A stretch of 5,197 nt of DNA from Planctomycetota bacterium (GCA_022573485.1 JACZTW010000267.1:1-5197); one strand, 5' to 3'; counted from the stretch's first letter, positions 1 to 5,197 are shown. Program-made: numbers and translations. The notes: generated from the sequence alone by a model not told the origin.

Positions 1-636
1 ACCGAGCGGCCGCAAGCAGGCGGACGCGGCATGCTGCCGGTGATGGCCCACGGAGTCAGGGTCATCTCGGCGGGGTTCTTCATCAAGCCCGACCAGGCCG
101 TGGTCTGGCGCGGGCCGATGCTCGCCAAGATGATCGAGCAATTCTTGGGACAAGTCGAGTGGGGCGAACTCGACTACCTCATCATCGACTTGCCACCCGG
201 CACCGGCGACGTGCAGTTGACGCTGTGCCAACGGATCCCGCTCACCGGTGCGGTGATCGTCACAACCCCGCAGCCGGTCGCAGTCAACATCGCCGAAAAA
301 GCGATTGTCATGTTCAATCAGCTCAAGTGCCCGTTGCTGGGCGTGATCGAGAACATGAGCTACTTTGAATCACGCACGACCGGTGAGCGCGAATACATCT
401 TCGGCAGCGGCGGTGCGGACAGAATCTCCGAGAAGTGGAAAATCCCGGTCCTGAGCAAGATCCCGCTGGCGACGACGGTTCGGGAAACTTCAGACAGCGG
501 CCGGCCGATCGTGCTCGAGGATCCCGAGTCGCCCGCGGCCATCGCGTTTACCGAAGCCGCCAAGAACCTGGCGGCGCAAATCAGTATCCGCAACATCAAG
601 GCCGAAGCGGGCGACCTGGTCAAGATCAACTTCTGA
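1..636 (+). CDS. mrp: Mrp/NBP35-family iron-sulfur carrier P-loop ATPase, 5'-truncated by window edge
   Basis: The reading frame is open from the first base, giving 211 residues of a protein whose family members are about 350 long, so the N-terminal part, including the Walker A loop, lies outside the window. The internal ATG at 31 is not the start. Seen: the Mrp signature GFF…DQAVVWRGPML, the switch II/Walker B stretch IIDLPPGTGD (fragment residues 61-70), VTTPQPVA, and ENMSYF (117-122). These make the family assignment firm. Family members are cytosolic ATPases that bind a [4Fe-4S] cluster at a dimer interface and pass it to apoproteins. Odd: the canonical CPxC after ENMSxFx is absent. In its place are Ser124 and Thr127 at the exact cysteine positions, followed by the expected glycine, so the usual bridging-cluster ligands are missing. 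Remaining cysteines are those in LTLCQ and QLKCP. The DUF971 gene downstream on the same strand suggests a shared operon and an HCF101-like role (inference). Confidence 0.93.
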   Translation, partial: TERPQAGGRGMLPVMAHGVRVISAGFFIKPDQAVVWRGPMLAKMIEQFLGQVEWGELDYLIIDLPPGTGDVQLTLCQRIPLTGAVIVTTPQPVAVNIAEKAIVMFNQLKCPLLGVIENMSYFESRTTGEREYIFGSGGADRISEKWKIPVLSKIPLATTVRETSDSGRPIVLEDPESPAAIAFTEAAKNLAAQISIRNIKAEAGDLVKINF

Positions 637-673
637 GCCGGCCGGAAATTAGGGAATGGCGCACCGATGTGGC

Positions 674-714
674 GCACGCCCGTGGCGTGCCGTGTTGGGC
701 CTCCAGGCCCAACA
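674..714. repeat. Two adjacent hairpins in the mrp-DUF971 spacer
   Basis: Two perfect inverted repeats lie 2 nt apart. The first is GCACGCC/GGCGTGC (674-680 and 684-690, 3-nt loop). The second is TGTTGGGCCT/AGGCCCAACA (693-702 and 705-714, 2-nt centre, in practice a 4-nt loop with one pair open). No T-run follows either, so they do not look like intrinsic terminators. They fill about a third of the spacer and resemble a REP-like or mRNA-processing element. Function is unknown. They are symmetric enough to fold on either strand. Confidence 0.6.
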
Positions 715-762
715 TGTCTGGCCGTTTCCCCGAAGCTTTATTCGCGCGCAACGAAGCAAACA

Positions 763-1089
763 ATGTCCGAGCGAAAAACCCAATCCCCGCAGCCCGTCGA
801 AATCACCCGCGCCGACGAGCACGACATCAAGATCCGCTGGAAAGACGGAGCCGAGACCGTCTACCCCGCCAGGTTTTTGCGAATGGAGTGCCCCTGCGCC
901 GTCTGCGTTGACGAACTCAGCGGCATTCGGCGCCTGCAAGAAAGCATGGTTTCCCCCGACGTCCACCCGGCGGGCATTGACCCAGTGGGCCGCTACGCCA
1001 TCCAGATCCACTGGAGCGACGGCCACAGCACCGGCATTTACACCTGGGAACGCCTCCACGACCTCATCAACAAACTTCCCGGCAACTAG
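763..1089 (+). CDS. DUF971 (GBBH-like N-terminal domain) protein
   Basis: The 108-residue product is almost entirely a DUF971 domain, the fold found at the N-terminus of gamma-butyrobetaine hydroxylase and at the C-terminus of HCF101. Seen: paired motifs IKIRWKDGAE…YPARFLR (about 22-40) and YAIQIHWSDGHSTGIYTWERL (78-98), typical of the family. Cys43, Cys45 and Cys48 form CPCAVC, and His88 sits in DGHSTG. By analogy with the zinc site of gamma-butyrobetaine hydroxylase (three Cys plus one His), these four probably bind a metal. The ATG at 763 is chosen because homology begins just after it; an upstream ATG at 667 would translate through both hairpins and adds low-complexity residues. No Shine-Dalgarno is visible before 763. 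The gene lies 126 nt after mrp on the same strand, probably in one operon, and may assist Fe-S transfer (inference). Its TAG stop sits 1 nt before the first IS end repeat, so its last residues may not be the original ones. Confidence 0.88.
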   Translation: MSERKTQSPQPVEITRADEHDIKIRWKDGAETVYPARFLRMECPCAVCVDELSGIRRLQESMVSPDVHPAGIDPVGRYAIQIHWSDGHSTGIYTWERLHDLINKLPGN

Positions 1090-1090
1090 C

Positions 1091-1135
1091 GATTCCGGCG
1101 ATGTCGATCAGTGATTCCGATCTGATGGCGATCAG
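1091..1135 (+). repeat. IS21 terminal repeats, istB-distal end (two copies)
   Basis: Two copies lie in the same orientation: 1091-1111 and 1113-1135. Both start GATTCCG and end CGATCAG. The second matches the inverted copy at 4522-4544 at 19 of 23 positions. A partial copy in the opposite orientation (GTGATCGGCTTC, 1176-1187) lies further in and is identical over 12 nt to the start of the copy at 4545. These are probable IstA binding sites, as IS21 ends are known to carry multiple short repeats. Confidence 0.75.
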
Positions 1136-1138
1136 TTC

Positions 1139-1156
1139 GGAGCGAAGCGACGCTGG
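1139..1156 (+). repeat. Subterminal inverted repeat, left copy
   Basis: GGAGCGAAGCGACGCTGG is the inverse of 4383-4399 apart from one extra A. It lies inside the terminal repeats at both ends of the element and is a separate motif from the 23-bp repeat. It could bind transposase or the third protein (inference), or be a remnant of an end duplication. Confidence 0.6.
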
Positions 1157-1232
1157 TGTGTTCATCTTGGACGAAGTGATCGGCTTCGGTCAAGCATCGG
1201 GGTCGTTTCCTCCCCGGATCGGTCAGTCATCA

Positions 1233-1979
1233 TCATCTCGTTTCTCCTTTGTTTTGGGTTGCTGAGGGCCGATTTGGTGGCGCAAAGTTTGCGGGACCAA
1301 GCCGCACGGCAGCCGAGTCTCGCTGCCAGCTCTGTTCGAGGCGGTCCACCTTGTGGCTGAGATAGGACCAGTAGTCAGGGGACACCTTCCGTTCCACGAC
1401 CTCACTGAGCAGCGCGGTGAAGTAGTGCAGGCTGGAGATGAGTGCCACCCTCGGATGGTTGAGCAGTGCGACGTACTTGCGGGCGCAGCCGAGCAGATAA
1501 GCGCGCTCGATCCGCTCCAGCGGCACGTGACGCTGATACAGTTCCACGGCAAGCTTCTCGTCGGCCGCGCTGAATGTCCCTTGGACGCACGCCCGGCTCA
1601 GGAACAGCTGCCGGACGCGTTCGATGTAGCGGGTCTGGTCCGAAACCGGTGTCTTGGAGAGCTGCTTGTGATAGGGCCAGAAGCGATCGGCGATCTCAAT
1701 CGAACCCGTTTGGTGTTGGTTGGCAGCGGCTTGCACCTGACACACGCCTTGGCGGCGGAGCTGATTCAGATAGCTGCTGATGGAGCGAGGACTCTTGCCC
1801 AGCGAGCGCGCCAATTCGCTGTGACGAAACCGCAGCCGAGCGCTGCTGCGTTCAGCATGCAGGCACACGTAAACATATAACTTGAACGCGCCGTCGGAGA
1901 GTATCGCTAACGCCTGCTGCATCTCGCGCCCGGCGGCGAACCAGCCCGTAGGGTGTTTCAAAGTGAGGCGCGGGTTCAC
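1233..1979 (-). CDS. Winged-helix protein with DnaD-like helical C-terminus, third gene of the IS21 element
   Basis: I recognise the fold type but not a named family member. The product has 248 residues. Residues about 24-100 read as a winged helix: helix ILSDGAFKLYVYVCLHAE, then SELARSLGKSPRSISSYLNQL as helix-turn-helix with a recognition helix near 64-75, then a short beta wing ending GSIEIADRFW. Residues about 113-215 are helical (ADEKLAVELYQRHV…IERAYLLGCARKYV…ISSLHYFTALLSEV), which recalls DnaD/replication-initiator C-terminal domains; this is inference from pattern only. The tail from about 222 is proline- and polar-rich, probably disordered. The GTG start overlaps the istB TGA (GTGA) and AGGAG lies 8 nt upstream, so translation should be coupled to istB. 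Position inside the terminal repeats makes it part of the element. It may be a DNA-binding regulator, a target selector or a replisome contact. Several TGA codons in a row follow the end. Confidence 0.82.
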   Translation of the reverse strand: MNPRLTLKHPTGWFAAGREMQQALAILSDGAFKLYVYVCLHAERSSARLRFRHSELARSLGKSPRSISSYLNQLRRQGVCQVQAAANQHQTGSIEIADRFWPYHKQLSKTPVSDQTRYIERVRQLFLSRACVQGTFSAADEKLAVELYQRHVPLERIERAYLLGCARKYVALLNHPRVALISSLHYFTALLSEVVERKVSPDYWSYLSHKVDRLEQSWQRDSAAVRLGPANFAPPNRPSATQNKGETR

Positions 1980-2740
1980 GAGTTCAGCTCCTCACTCGCA
2001 GCTTCCTTGCGGGCCCGCTTCTTGCGCATCGATTCTCCCTGCAGCTCGATGCGGTGGGCGTTGTGCACCAGGCGGTCGAGAATGCTGTCGGCCAAGGTGG
2101 GGTCCCCGATCTGGGCATGCCACTTGGCCACCGGCAACTGGCTGGTCAGAATGGTCGAGCGCCTCTGATAACGGTCGTCGCAGATCTCCAAGAAGTCCCG
2201 CCGTTCGACGTCGCTCAGCGGAGCCATGACCCAGTCGTCGACGATGAGGACGTCGATGCGAGCCAGCCGCAGCAAGCGGCGCGGCAGGCTGCCGTCGGCG
2301 CGGGCTACTGCCAAGTCACGAAACAGTTGTGGCGCGCGCGTGTACAGCGCGGTGAAGCCGTCGCGGCAAGCCTTGTGTGCTAGAGCACAGGCCAGATAAC
2401 TTTTGCCGATGCCGGTGGGTCCTAACAGAAAAATGTTCTGATGCTGCCGCACCCAACGCGACTCGCTGGTGAGGCTGCGCAGCAGCTTGCGGTCGAGACC
2501 GCGCGCATGGCGGAAGTCGATGTCTTCGACCGCCGCCGAGAGCTTGAACTTAGCGCTGGCCAGGCGACGGGCCAAGGCGCGGTTTTCTTTCCAGATCCAC
2601 TGCTGGTCGACCAGCAAGCCAAACCGTTCTTCAAAGCTGAGGCTGGCGATGTCGGTGTCTTCTTGCTGCTGGCGGAAGGCGTCCGCCATGCCGTTGAGCT
2701 TCATCGTGTAGAGCTTTTCCAGAGTTTGTTGGGTCAGCAT
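1976..2740 (-). CDS. istB: IS21-family transposition helper ATPase IstB
   Basis: The 254-residue length is normal for IstB. The N-terminal helical part (about 1-95) resembles the IstB/DnaC-type domain that makes decamers. The AAA+ core follows: Walker A GPTGIGKS (107-114), Walker B VLIVDD (164-169), sensor 1 region STILTSQLP (195-203), a possible arginine finger in DDRYQRRS (near Arg190), and SILDRLVHNAHRIEL (219-233), the usual C-terminal signature. IstB hydrolyses ATP, bends target DNA and delivers it to IstA. The ATG overlaps the end of istA in ATGCTGA and has AGGAG 5 nt upstream within istA, so it should be translationally coupled. The last codons overlap the GTG of the third gene. A basic tail (MRKKRARKEA, 238-247) may contact DNA. 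The gene is intact, with all nucleotide-binding residues visible. Confidence 0.95.
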   Translation of the reverse strand: MLTQQTLEKLYTMKLNGMADAFRQQQEDTDIASLSFEERFGLLVDQQWIWKENRALARRLASAKFKLSAAVEDIDFRHARGLDRKLLRSLTSESRWVRQHQNIFLLGPTGIGKSYLACALAHKACRDGFTALYTRAPQLFRDLAVARADGSLPRRLLRLARIDVLIVDDWVMAPLSDVERRDFLEICDDRYQRRSTILTSQLPVAKWHAQIGDPTLADSILDRLVHNAHRIELQGESMRKKRARKEAASEELNS

Positions 2741-4335
2741 CGGTTCTCCTCTCGGGTGGCAAGATCGAGTGCTTGCAGTAGCGCGGGTGGATCGAAGTAC
2801 TCGGCCCCGCGAATGTTGGCGTGCTCGACGGGAGCACGCACGGGCGGCGATTCATCGAGGGGCCGGCGGTCGAGTCCGTGAGCCAGCATCGACTTGAGGC
2901 TTTGATAGGAACAGGCCTCGAAGCGCAGAGCGCGTGTGGCGGCGGCCTCGACGCGCTCGGCGGAGTAGATTTTGCTGAGCCGCAAGATGCCCAGACAAGA
3001 GCGATAGCCCATCTCCGGATGGGGCTTGGCGTCCAGTATCTTTCCAAACACTTGCGCGGTGGAGGGACCGACGGTCTGGGCCCAATCAAGCAGCCGGGAG
3101 GGAGTCCACTCCAGATGCTGCTGATGCGACTTGGGGCGGTGTTGGTGGACCGTCGTTTGCCGATAGGGTTCGTGGCTGCGCACATGCGAGGCGACCCGTT
3201 GGCCGCGGTGGAAGATCTCCACGGTGCGGTCGGCCAAGCGAACTTCCACCTGCCGGCCCACGAGCTGATAGGGAACCGAGTAGTAGTGGCGTTCGACTTC
3301 GATGTGGTAGTCGATGTTGACCCGAGCCGTCTTCCACGCGGCAAACTCATAGCGCTCGACGGGCAGGGGTTGCAAAGCCGGCCGGTCGAGAGATTCGAAC
3401 AGGCTGGCGCGGGAGCCCGAGCGCTTGCGGAAAGGGCGCCGGTTGAGCCGCTCGAGGAGTTCGGCGATGGCTTGGTTGAGCTCGGCGAGGCTGGTGAAAC
3501 GGCGGTGGCGAAGCGCTGCGAGAATCCAGCGTTCGACCAGTTGCACGGCGGCTTCGACCTTGGCCTTGTCCCGCGGCTTGCGCGGGCGAGTGGGCACGAC
3601 GGCCACGCCGTAATGCGCCGCCATCTCTTGATAGGTGCGGTTCAGATCCGGTTCGTAGCGGCAGACGCGGCTCACCGCGGAACGAAGGTTGTCGGGGACA
3701 ACGATCTCCGGCACGCCGCCGAAGAACTCGAAGGCGCGCATGTGCGAACCGGTCCAGTTCGCCAGATCCTGACTCCAGCTGGCTTCGGCGTAGGTGTAGG
3801 AACTGGCCCCGAGGACGGCGACAAAAATCTGCGCTGCGCGGACTTCGCCGGTCTGCGGGTTCTCGACGGGAACGGTCGCGCCGGCGTAATCGACGAAGAG
3901 CTTTTCGCCGGCACGGTACTGTTGGCGAAGAACGACGTCCAACTTGCGCCGCCAGCGCTGGTAGAGTTCGCAGAAGCGGCTGTAGCGGTAGCCGCCGGGA
4001 TGGGCCTCGATGTACTCTTCCCACAGCAACTGCAAGGTGACATGCTTGTGCGTTTGCAGTTGTTCGTGAATCGCGGCGAAGTCGGGTTCGGCCTGGCGCT
4101 GACCCGGCGGCCGCACCGCACCTCCGCCGCACAAGCGCTCTTCGAGCTGAGCCTCGTCACAGTCAGGCGGTAGAGGCCATGGCAGGCCAGCGGTCTCGGC
4201 CCGCTTCAAGTAGTCGTGGACGGTGCTCTGAGAGATCGAGCAGCAGCGGGCGATCTGGCGCTGCCCGAGTCCCAGCTCGTAATGCAGACGGAGAACTTCT
4301 TTGATCTTGCGCATGGACAATCTCTTTTGCGGCAC
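2734..4335 (-). CDS. istA: IS21-family DDE transposase IstA
   Basis: The 533-residue product is full length for the family. An N-terminal helix-turn-helix (ELGLGQRQIARCCSISQSTVHDYLK, about 20-45) should read the terminal repeats. The rve/RNase H-like core (about 140-270) carries the catalytic triad: Asp149 in FVDYAG, Asp215 in VPDNLRSAV and Glu261 in DKAKVEAAV. A C-terminal beta-rich domain (about 343-386, HYYSVPYQLVGRQVEVRLAD) matches the Mu-transposase-like C-terminal part. It acts as a multimer on the element ends, cutting and joining DNA with IstB. The GTG at 4335 is chosen because GGAGG lies 7 nt upstream and the product then begins (M)PQKRLSMRKIKEVLRL, as is common in IstA. An in-frame ATG at 4353 would add six residues but has no ribosome site and sits in a hairpin loop. 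istB overlaps the end by 7 nt. Confidence 0.95.
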   Translation of the reverse strand: MPQKRLSMRKIKEVLRLHYELGLGQRQIARCCSISQSTVHDYLKRAETAGLPWPLPPDCDEAQLEERLCGGGAVRPPGQRQAEPDFAAIHEQLQTHKHVTLQLLWEEYIEAHPGGYRYSRFCELYQRWRRKLDVVLRQQYRAGEKLFVDYAGATVPVENPQTGEVRAAQIFVAVLGASSYTYAEASWSQDLANWTGSHMRAFEFFGGVPEIVVPDNLRSAVSRVCRYEPDLNRTYQEMAAHYGVAVVPTRPRKPRDKAKVEAAVQLVERWILAALRHRRFTSLAELNQAIAELLERLNRRPFRKRSGSRASLFESLDRPALQPLPVERYEFAAWKTARVNIDYHIEVERHYYSVPYQLVGRQVEVRLADRTVEIFHRGQRVASHVRSHEPYRQTTVHQHRPKSHQQHLEWTPSRLLDWAQTVGPSTAQVFGKILDAKPHPEMGYRSCLGILRLSKIYSAERVEAAATRALRFEACSYQSLKSMLAHGLDRRPLDESPPVRAPVEHANIRGAEYFDPPALLQALDLATREENRC

Positions 4336-4342
4336 GATGTTT

Positions 4343-4362
4343 CCTCCACTCATCAGTGGAGG
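4343..4362 (-). promoter_or_regulatory. Hairpin burying the istA ribosome-binding site
   Basis: Read on the minus strand, CCTCCACT (4362-4355), a 4-nt GATG loop and AGTGGAGG (4350-4343) form a perfect 8-bp hairpin. The 3' arm contains the istA GGAGG. A further GATG/CATC pairing (4367-4364 with 4339-4336), across a 1/3-nt internal loop, reaches the GTG start. This should limit transposase translation unless the stem is opened. The structure is seen; the regulatory effect is inferred. Confidence 0.65.
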
Positions 4363-4382
4363 GCATCACGCCGCTCGATCGT

Positions 4383-4399
4383 CCAGCGTCGCTCGCTCC
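4383..4399 (-). repeat. Subterminal inverted repeat, right copy
   Basis: Its complement reads GGAGCGAGCGACGCTGG, matching 1139-1156 with one base deleted. It lies in the istA leader, between the candidate promoter and the hairpin, so a protein bound here could also affect istA expression (inference). Confidence 0.6.
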
Positions 4400-4424
4400 C
4401 TTGCGGAAAGAGCCAAGCTCGTTC

Positions 4425-4454
4425 GTTTTACGGAGTCGCCGGTCGTCTCCTCAA
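4425..4454 (-). promoter_or_regulatory. Candidate sigma70-type promoter for istA
   Basis: On the minus strand, TTGAGG (4454-4449) and TAAAAC (4430-4425) are separated by 18 nt; each matches consensus at four of six positions. Transcription would begin near 4418, giving a leader of about 80 nt that includes the subterminal repeat and the hairpin over the istA ribosome site. This is a weak match in GC-rich DNA and is only a candidate. Confidence 0.3.
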
Positions 4455-4457
4455 CCC

Positions 4458-4499
4458 GATTCCGCCATCCCGATCACCATTCCGAAAACGCCCGATCAG
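4458..4499 (+). repeat. Inner terminal repeats in reversed orientation (two copies)
   Basis: Copies at 4458-4477 (starts GATTCCG, ends CGATCAC) and 4478-4499 (starts CATTCCG, ends CGATCAG) point opposite to the four outer copies. The switch in direction is a perfect 15-bp dyad, CCGATCA-G-TGATCGG, at 4492-4506. The candidate istA -35 box directly abuts this pair. Confidence 0.7.
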
Positions 4500-4589
4500 T
4501 GATCGGCATCGCGTCGGAATGCTGATCGGCATCATCCCGGAATCGTGATCGGCTTCATCCCGGAATGCTGATCGGCTTGCCCCGGAATC
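4499..4589 (-). repeat. IS21 terminal repeats, istA-proximal end (four tandem copies)
   Basis: Copies are at 4499-4521, 4522-4544, 4545-4567 and 4568-4589: three units of 23 bp and an outermost one of 22. On the minus strand each reads ATTCCG…CGATCA with a variable centre. The flanking bases alternate strictly: G…G, C…C, G…G, C…C from the outside in, so the array has a 46-bp superperiod. The best-matched neighbours agree at 20 of 23 positions. These are probable IstA binding sites. The outermost 57 bp also encode the chimeric tail and stop of the neighbouring truncated gene. Confidence 0.8.
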
Positions 4590-5113
4590 CGCAGTCGCGC
4601 CTTAGAGCACTCCACCGCAAGACGCGAGAGATCAAAGGGAAGATTAAAGCCAACAATGAGAGCGCTAGCGCCGTTCTGAGGCTTCAGCGTGGCCCGCCAG
4701 AACACTTGTCTCATGAACTCGGAACGGCTGAGCAGCCTTAACCGATGGCGGTAGTCCTTTGGCGTCTGCGCCTCAACCGTATCGACGTAGTGCTCAAGGA
4801 TGGACATGGCCTCACGATCGGTCTCTCGGAGTTCATCAGCATGGAATATGCCCTCCGCGACACAAACGTACATGCCATTTGCGTCAGCACGGCAATACCG
4901 GTAGAAGCCAAACGTGAGACTCTGGCGCTCATCGGTAGACGTTTCGCAGTCGATCACCAGGGCGGACTCAGGCCATCGTGGCTCGCCCGGCTCCTTGCGA
5001 TTTCGAGAAACGTTGGTGCTCGCAGTCGTGGCTGCTTTTCGCCTTCGACGACCTTTCGGGCATCTGAGAATCTCAGTATGTGCATGGAGGAGAATGAGCT
5101 TGTCATCACTCAT
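4532..5113 (-). CDS. DEDD-type 3'-5' exonuclease-like protein, 3' end cut off by the IS
   Basis: The open frame encodes 193 residues, but only about the first 175 are original. The last 18 or so (from IPGQADQHSG) are read from the IS terminal repeats, and the stop is inside the IS. Residues 1-50 hold a basic stretch (KGRRRRK). An exonuclease-like fold follows: VIDCETSTD with Asp55 and Glu57 as motif I, and VGFNLPFDLSRLA with Asn157, Phe160 and Asp161 as motif II, resembling the ExoI and ExoII motifs of family B polymerases and DnaQ-like nucleases. The third motif would lie in the missing part. The product is therefore expected to be inactive. Start: ATG at 5113 with GGAGG 7 nt upstream; the ATG at 5161 lies in the preceding gene. 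ATGA overlap with that gene implies an operon. Specific family and role are unknown. It might have been a polymerase-like or nuclease protein of an accessory system. Confidence 0.7.
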   Translation of the reverse strand: MSDDKLILLHAHTEILRCPKGRRRRKAATTASTNVSRNRKEPGEPRWPESALVIDCETSTDERQSLTFGFYRYCRADANGMYVCVAEGIFHADELRETDREAMSILEHYVDTVEAQTPKDYRHRLRLLSRSEFMRQVFWRATLKPQNGASALIVGFNLPFDLSRLAVECSKARLRIPGQADQHSGMKPITIPG

Positions 5114-5197
5114 TGCGCTGCCTCCGGATGGCCGATCCTGTCCCGCAATAGCTCCGCCCATCGACGCAGAACGTCAACGAGCATCTCGAAAAACGCC
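5110..5197 (-). CDS. C-terminal end of an unidentified protein
   Basis: On the minus strand the frame is open from the window edge for 28 codons and ends …LRRWAELLRDRIGHPEAAQ then TGA. The stop overlaps the next start in ATGA, the expected arrangement in a tight operon, and the residues look like an amphipathic helix of a real protein. The rest of the gene is outside the window. No function can be assigned; its coupling to the exonuclease-like gene suggests that the two act together. Confidence 0.55.
   Translation of the reverse strand, partial: AFFEMLVDVLRRWAELLRDRIGHPEAAQ

Larger units (their letters stand above)
1091..4589 (-). mobile_element. IS21-family insertion sequence with an extra winged-helix gene (about 3.5 kb)
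   Basis: The element holds istA and istB in the standard order plus a third gene, all on the minus strand, bounded by inverted copies of a repeat of the form ATTCCGG…CGATCA. The outermost copies are at 1091-1111 and 4568-4589. The limits are uncertain by a few bases: extending to 1087 and 4593 gives TAGCGATTCCGG against TGCGGATTCCGG, and IS21 ends usually begin with TG. No 4-8 bp target duplication matches for either choice. All three genes are open and the catalytic residues are present, so the element looks potentially active. IS21 elements move by a DDE transposase (IstA) helped by an AAA+ ATPase (IstB) that selects the target. A third gene inside the repeats is unusual for the family. Confidence 0.88.

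Noticed and set aside
667..762. Upstream ATG extension of the DUF971 protein
   Set aside because: It would translate both hairpins, adds residues without family similarity, and has no better ribosome site.
435..911. A 158-codon + strand frame across the end of mrp and the DUF971 start
   Set aside because: It is a frame shadow of two recognised genes and has no motif of its own.
1163..1198. An 11-codon minus-strand frame preceded by GGAGG
   Set aside because: Too short, spacing of 11 nt is long, and it falls in the IS end repeats.
1198..1216. Terminator hairpin after the third IS gene (CGGGG/CCCCG, 9-nt loop)
   Set aside because: The stem is only 5 bp with a large loop and no T-run on the transcribed strand.
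1353..1880. A 175-codon open frame on the + strand
   Set aside because: It is antisense to the third IS gene, with no recognisable motif, and the minus-strand frame has a coherent winged-helix pattern with a ribosome site.
2821..4173. A 450-codon open frame on the + strand
   Set aside because: It is antisense to istA. The minus-strand frame has the full DDE transposase signature, and the long antisense frame is a by-product of high GC.
4336..4353. ATG at 4353 as the istA start
   Set aside because: It has no Shine-Dalgarno and lies in a hairpin loop, while GTG at 4335 has GGAGG at 7 nt.
4458..4589. CRISPR-like array
   Set aside because: Units are contiguous with no unique spacers, they reverse direction, and they match the opposite end of the IS.

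Overview
The window looks like GC-rich bacterial chromosome carrying a nearly complete insertion sequence between two unrelated flanks. No RNA gene and no CRISPR array is visible. The organism cannot be named from this stretch. A Mrp-type ATPase followed by a DUF971 gene, high GC and poor Shine-Dalgarno use in the left flank would fit Planctomycetota or Acidobacteriota, but that is a guess.

Left flank (1-1089, + strand): the 3' two thirds of a Mrp/NBP35-family iron-sulfur carrier ATPase, a 126-nt spacer with two back-to-back hairpins, and a short DUF971 (GBBH-like N-terminal) protein with a CxCxxC metal site. The Mrp copy lacks the usual C-terminal CxxC. Together the two genes resemble a split version of plastid HCF101, which fuses a Mrp domain to DUF971.

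Centre (about 1091-4589): an IS21-family element read on the minus strand. Its transposase IstA has an intact DDE triad and its AAA+ helper IstB has intact Walker motifs. A third gene, a winged-helix protein with a possible DnaD-like helical C-terminus, overlaps the istB stop and lies inside the terminal repeats. All three genes have clear Shine-Dalgarno sites and overlap in series (ATGCTGA, then GTGA), so they should be translated as a coupled operon. The istA Shine-Dalgarno is buried in a perfect 8-bp hairpin. Both ends carry degenerate repeats of about 23 bp; the istA-proximal end has four in tandem followed by two in reverse orientation.

Right flank (4590-5197, minus strand): the last 28 codons of an unidentified gene, joined by an ATGA overlap to the 5' part of a gene for a DEDD-type 3'-5' exonuclease-like protein. 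The IS cuts that gene off after about 175 codons. Its missing 3' part is not on the other side of the IS, and no target-site duplication is evident. The IS therefore marks a rearrangement, deletion or assembly join rather than a simple insertion.
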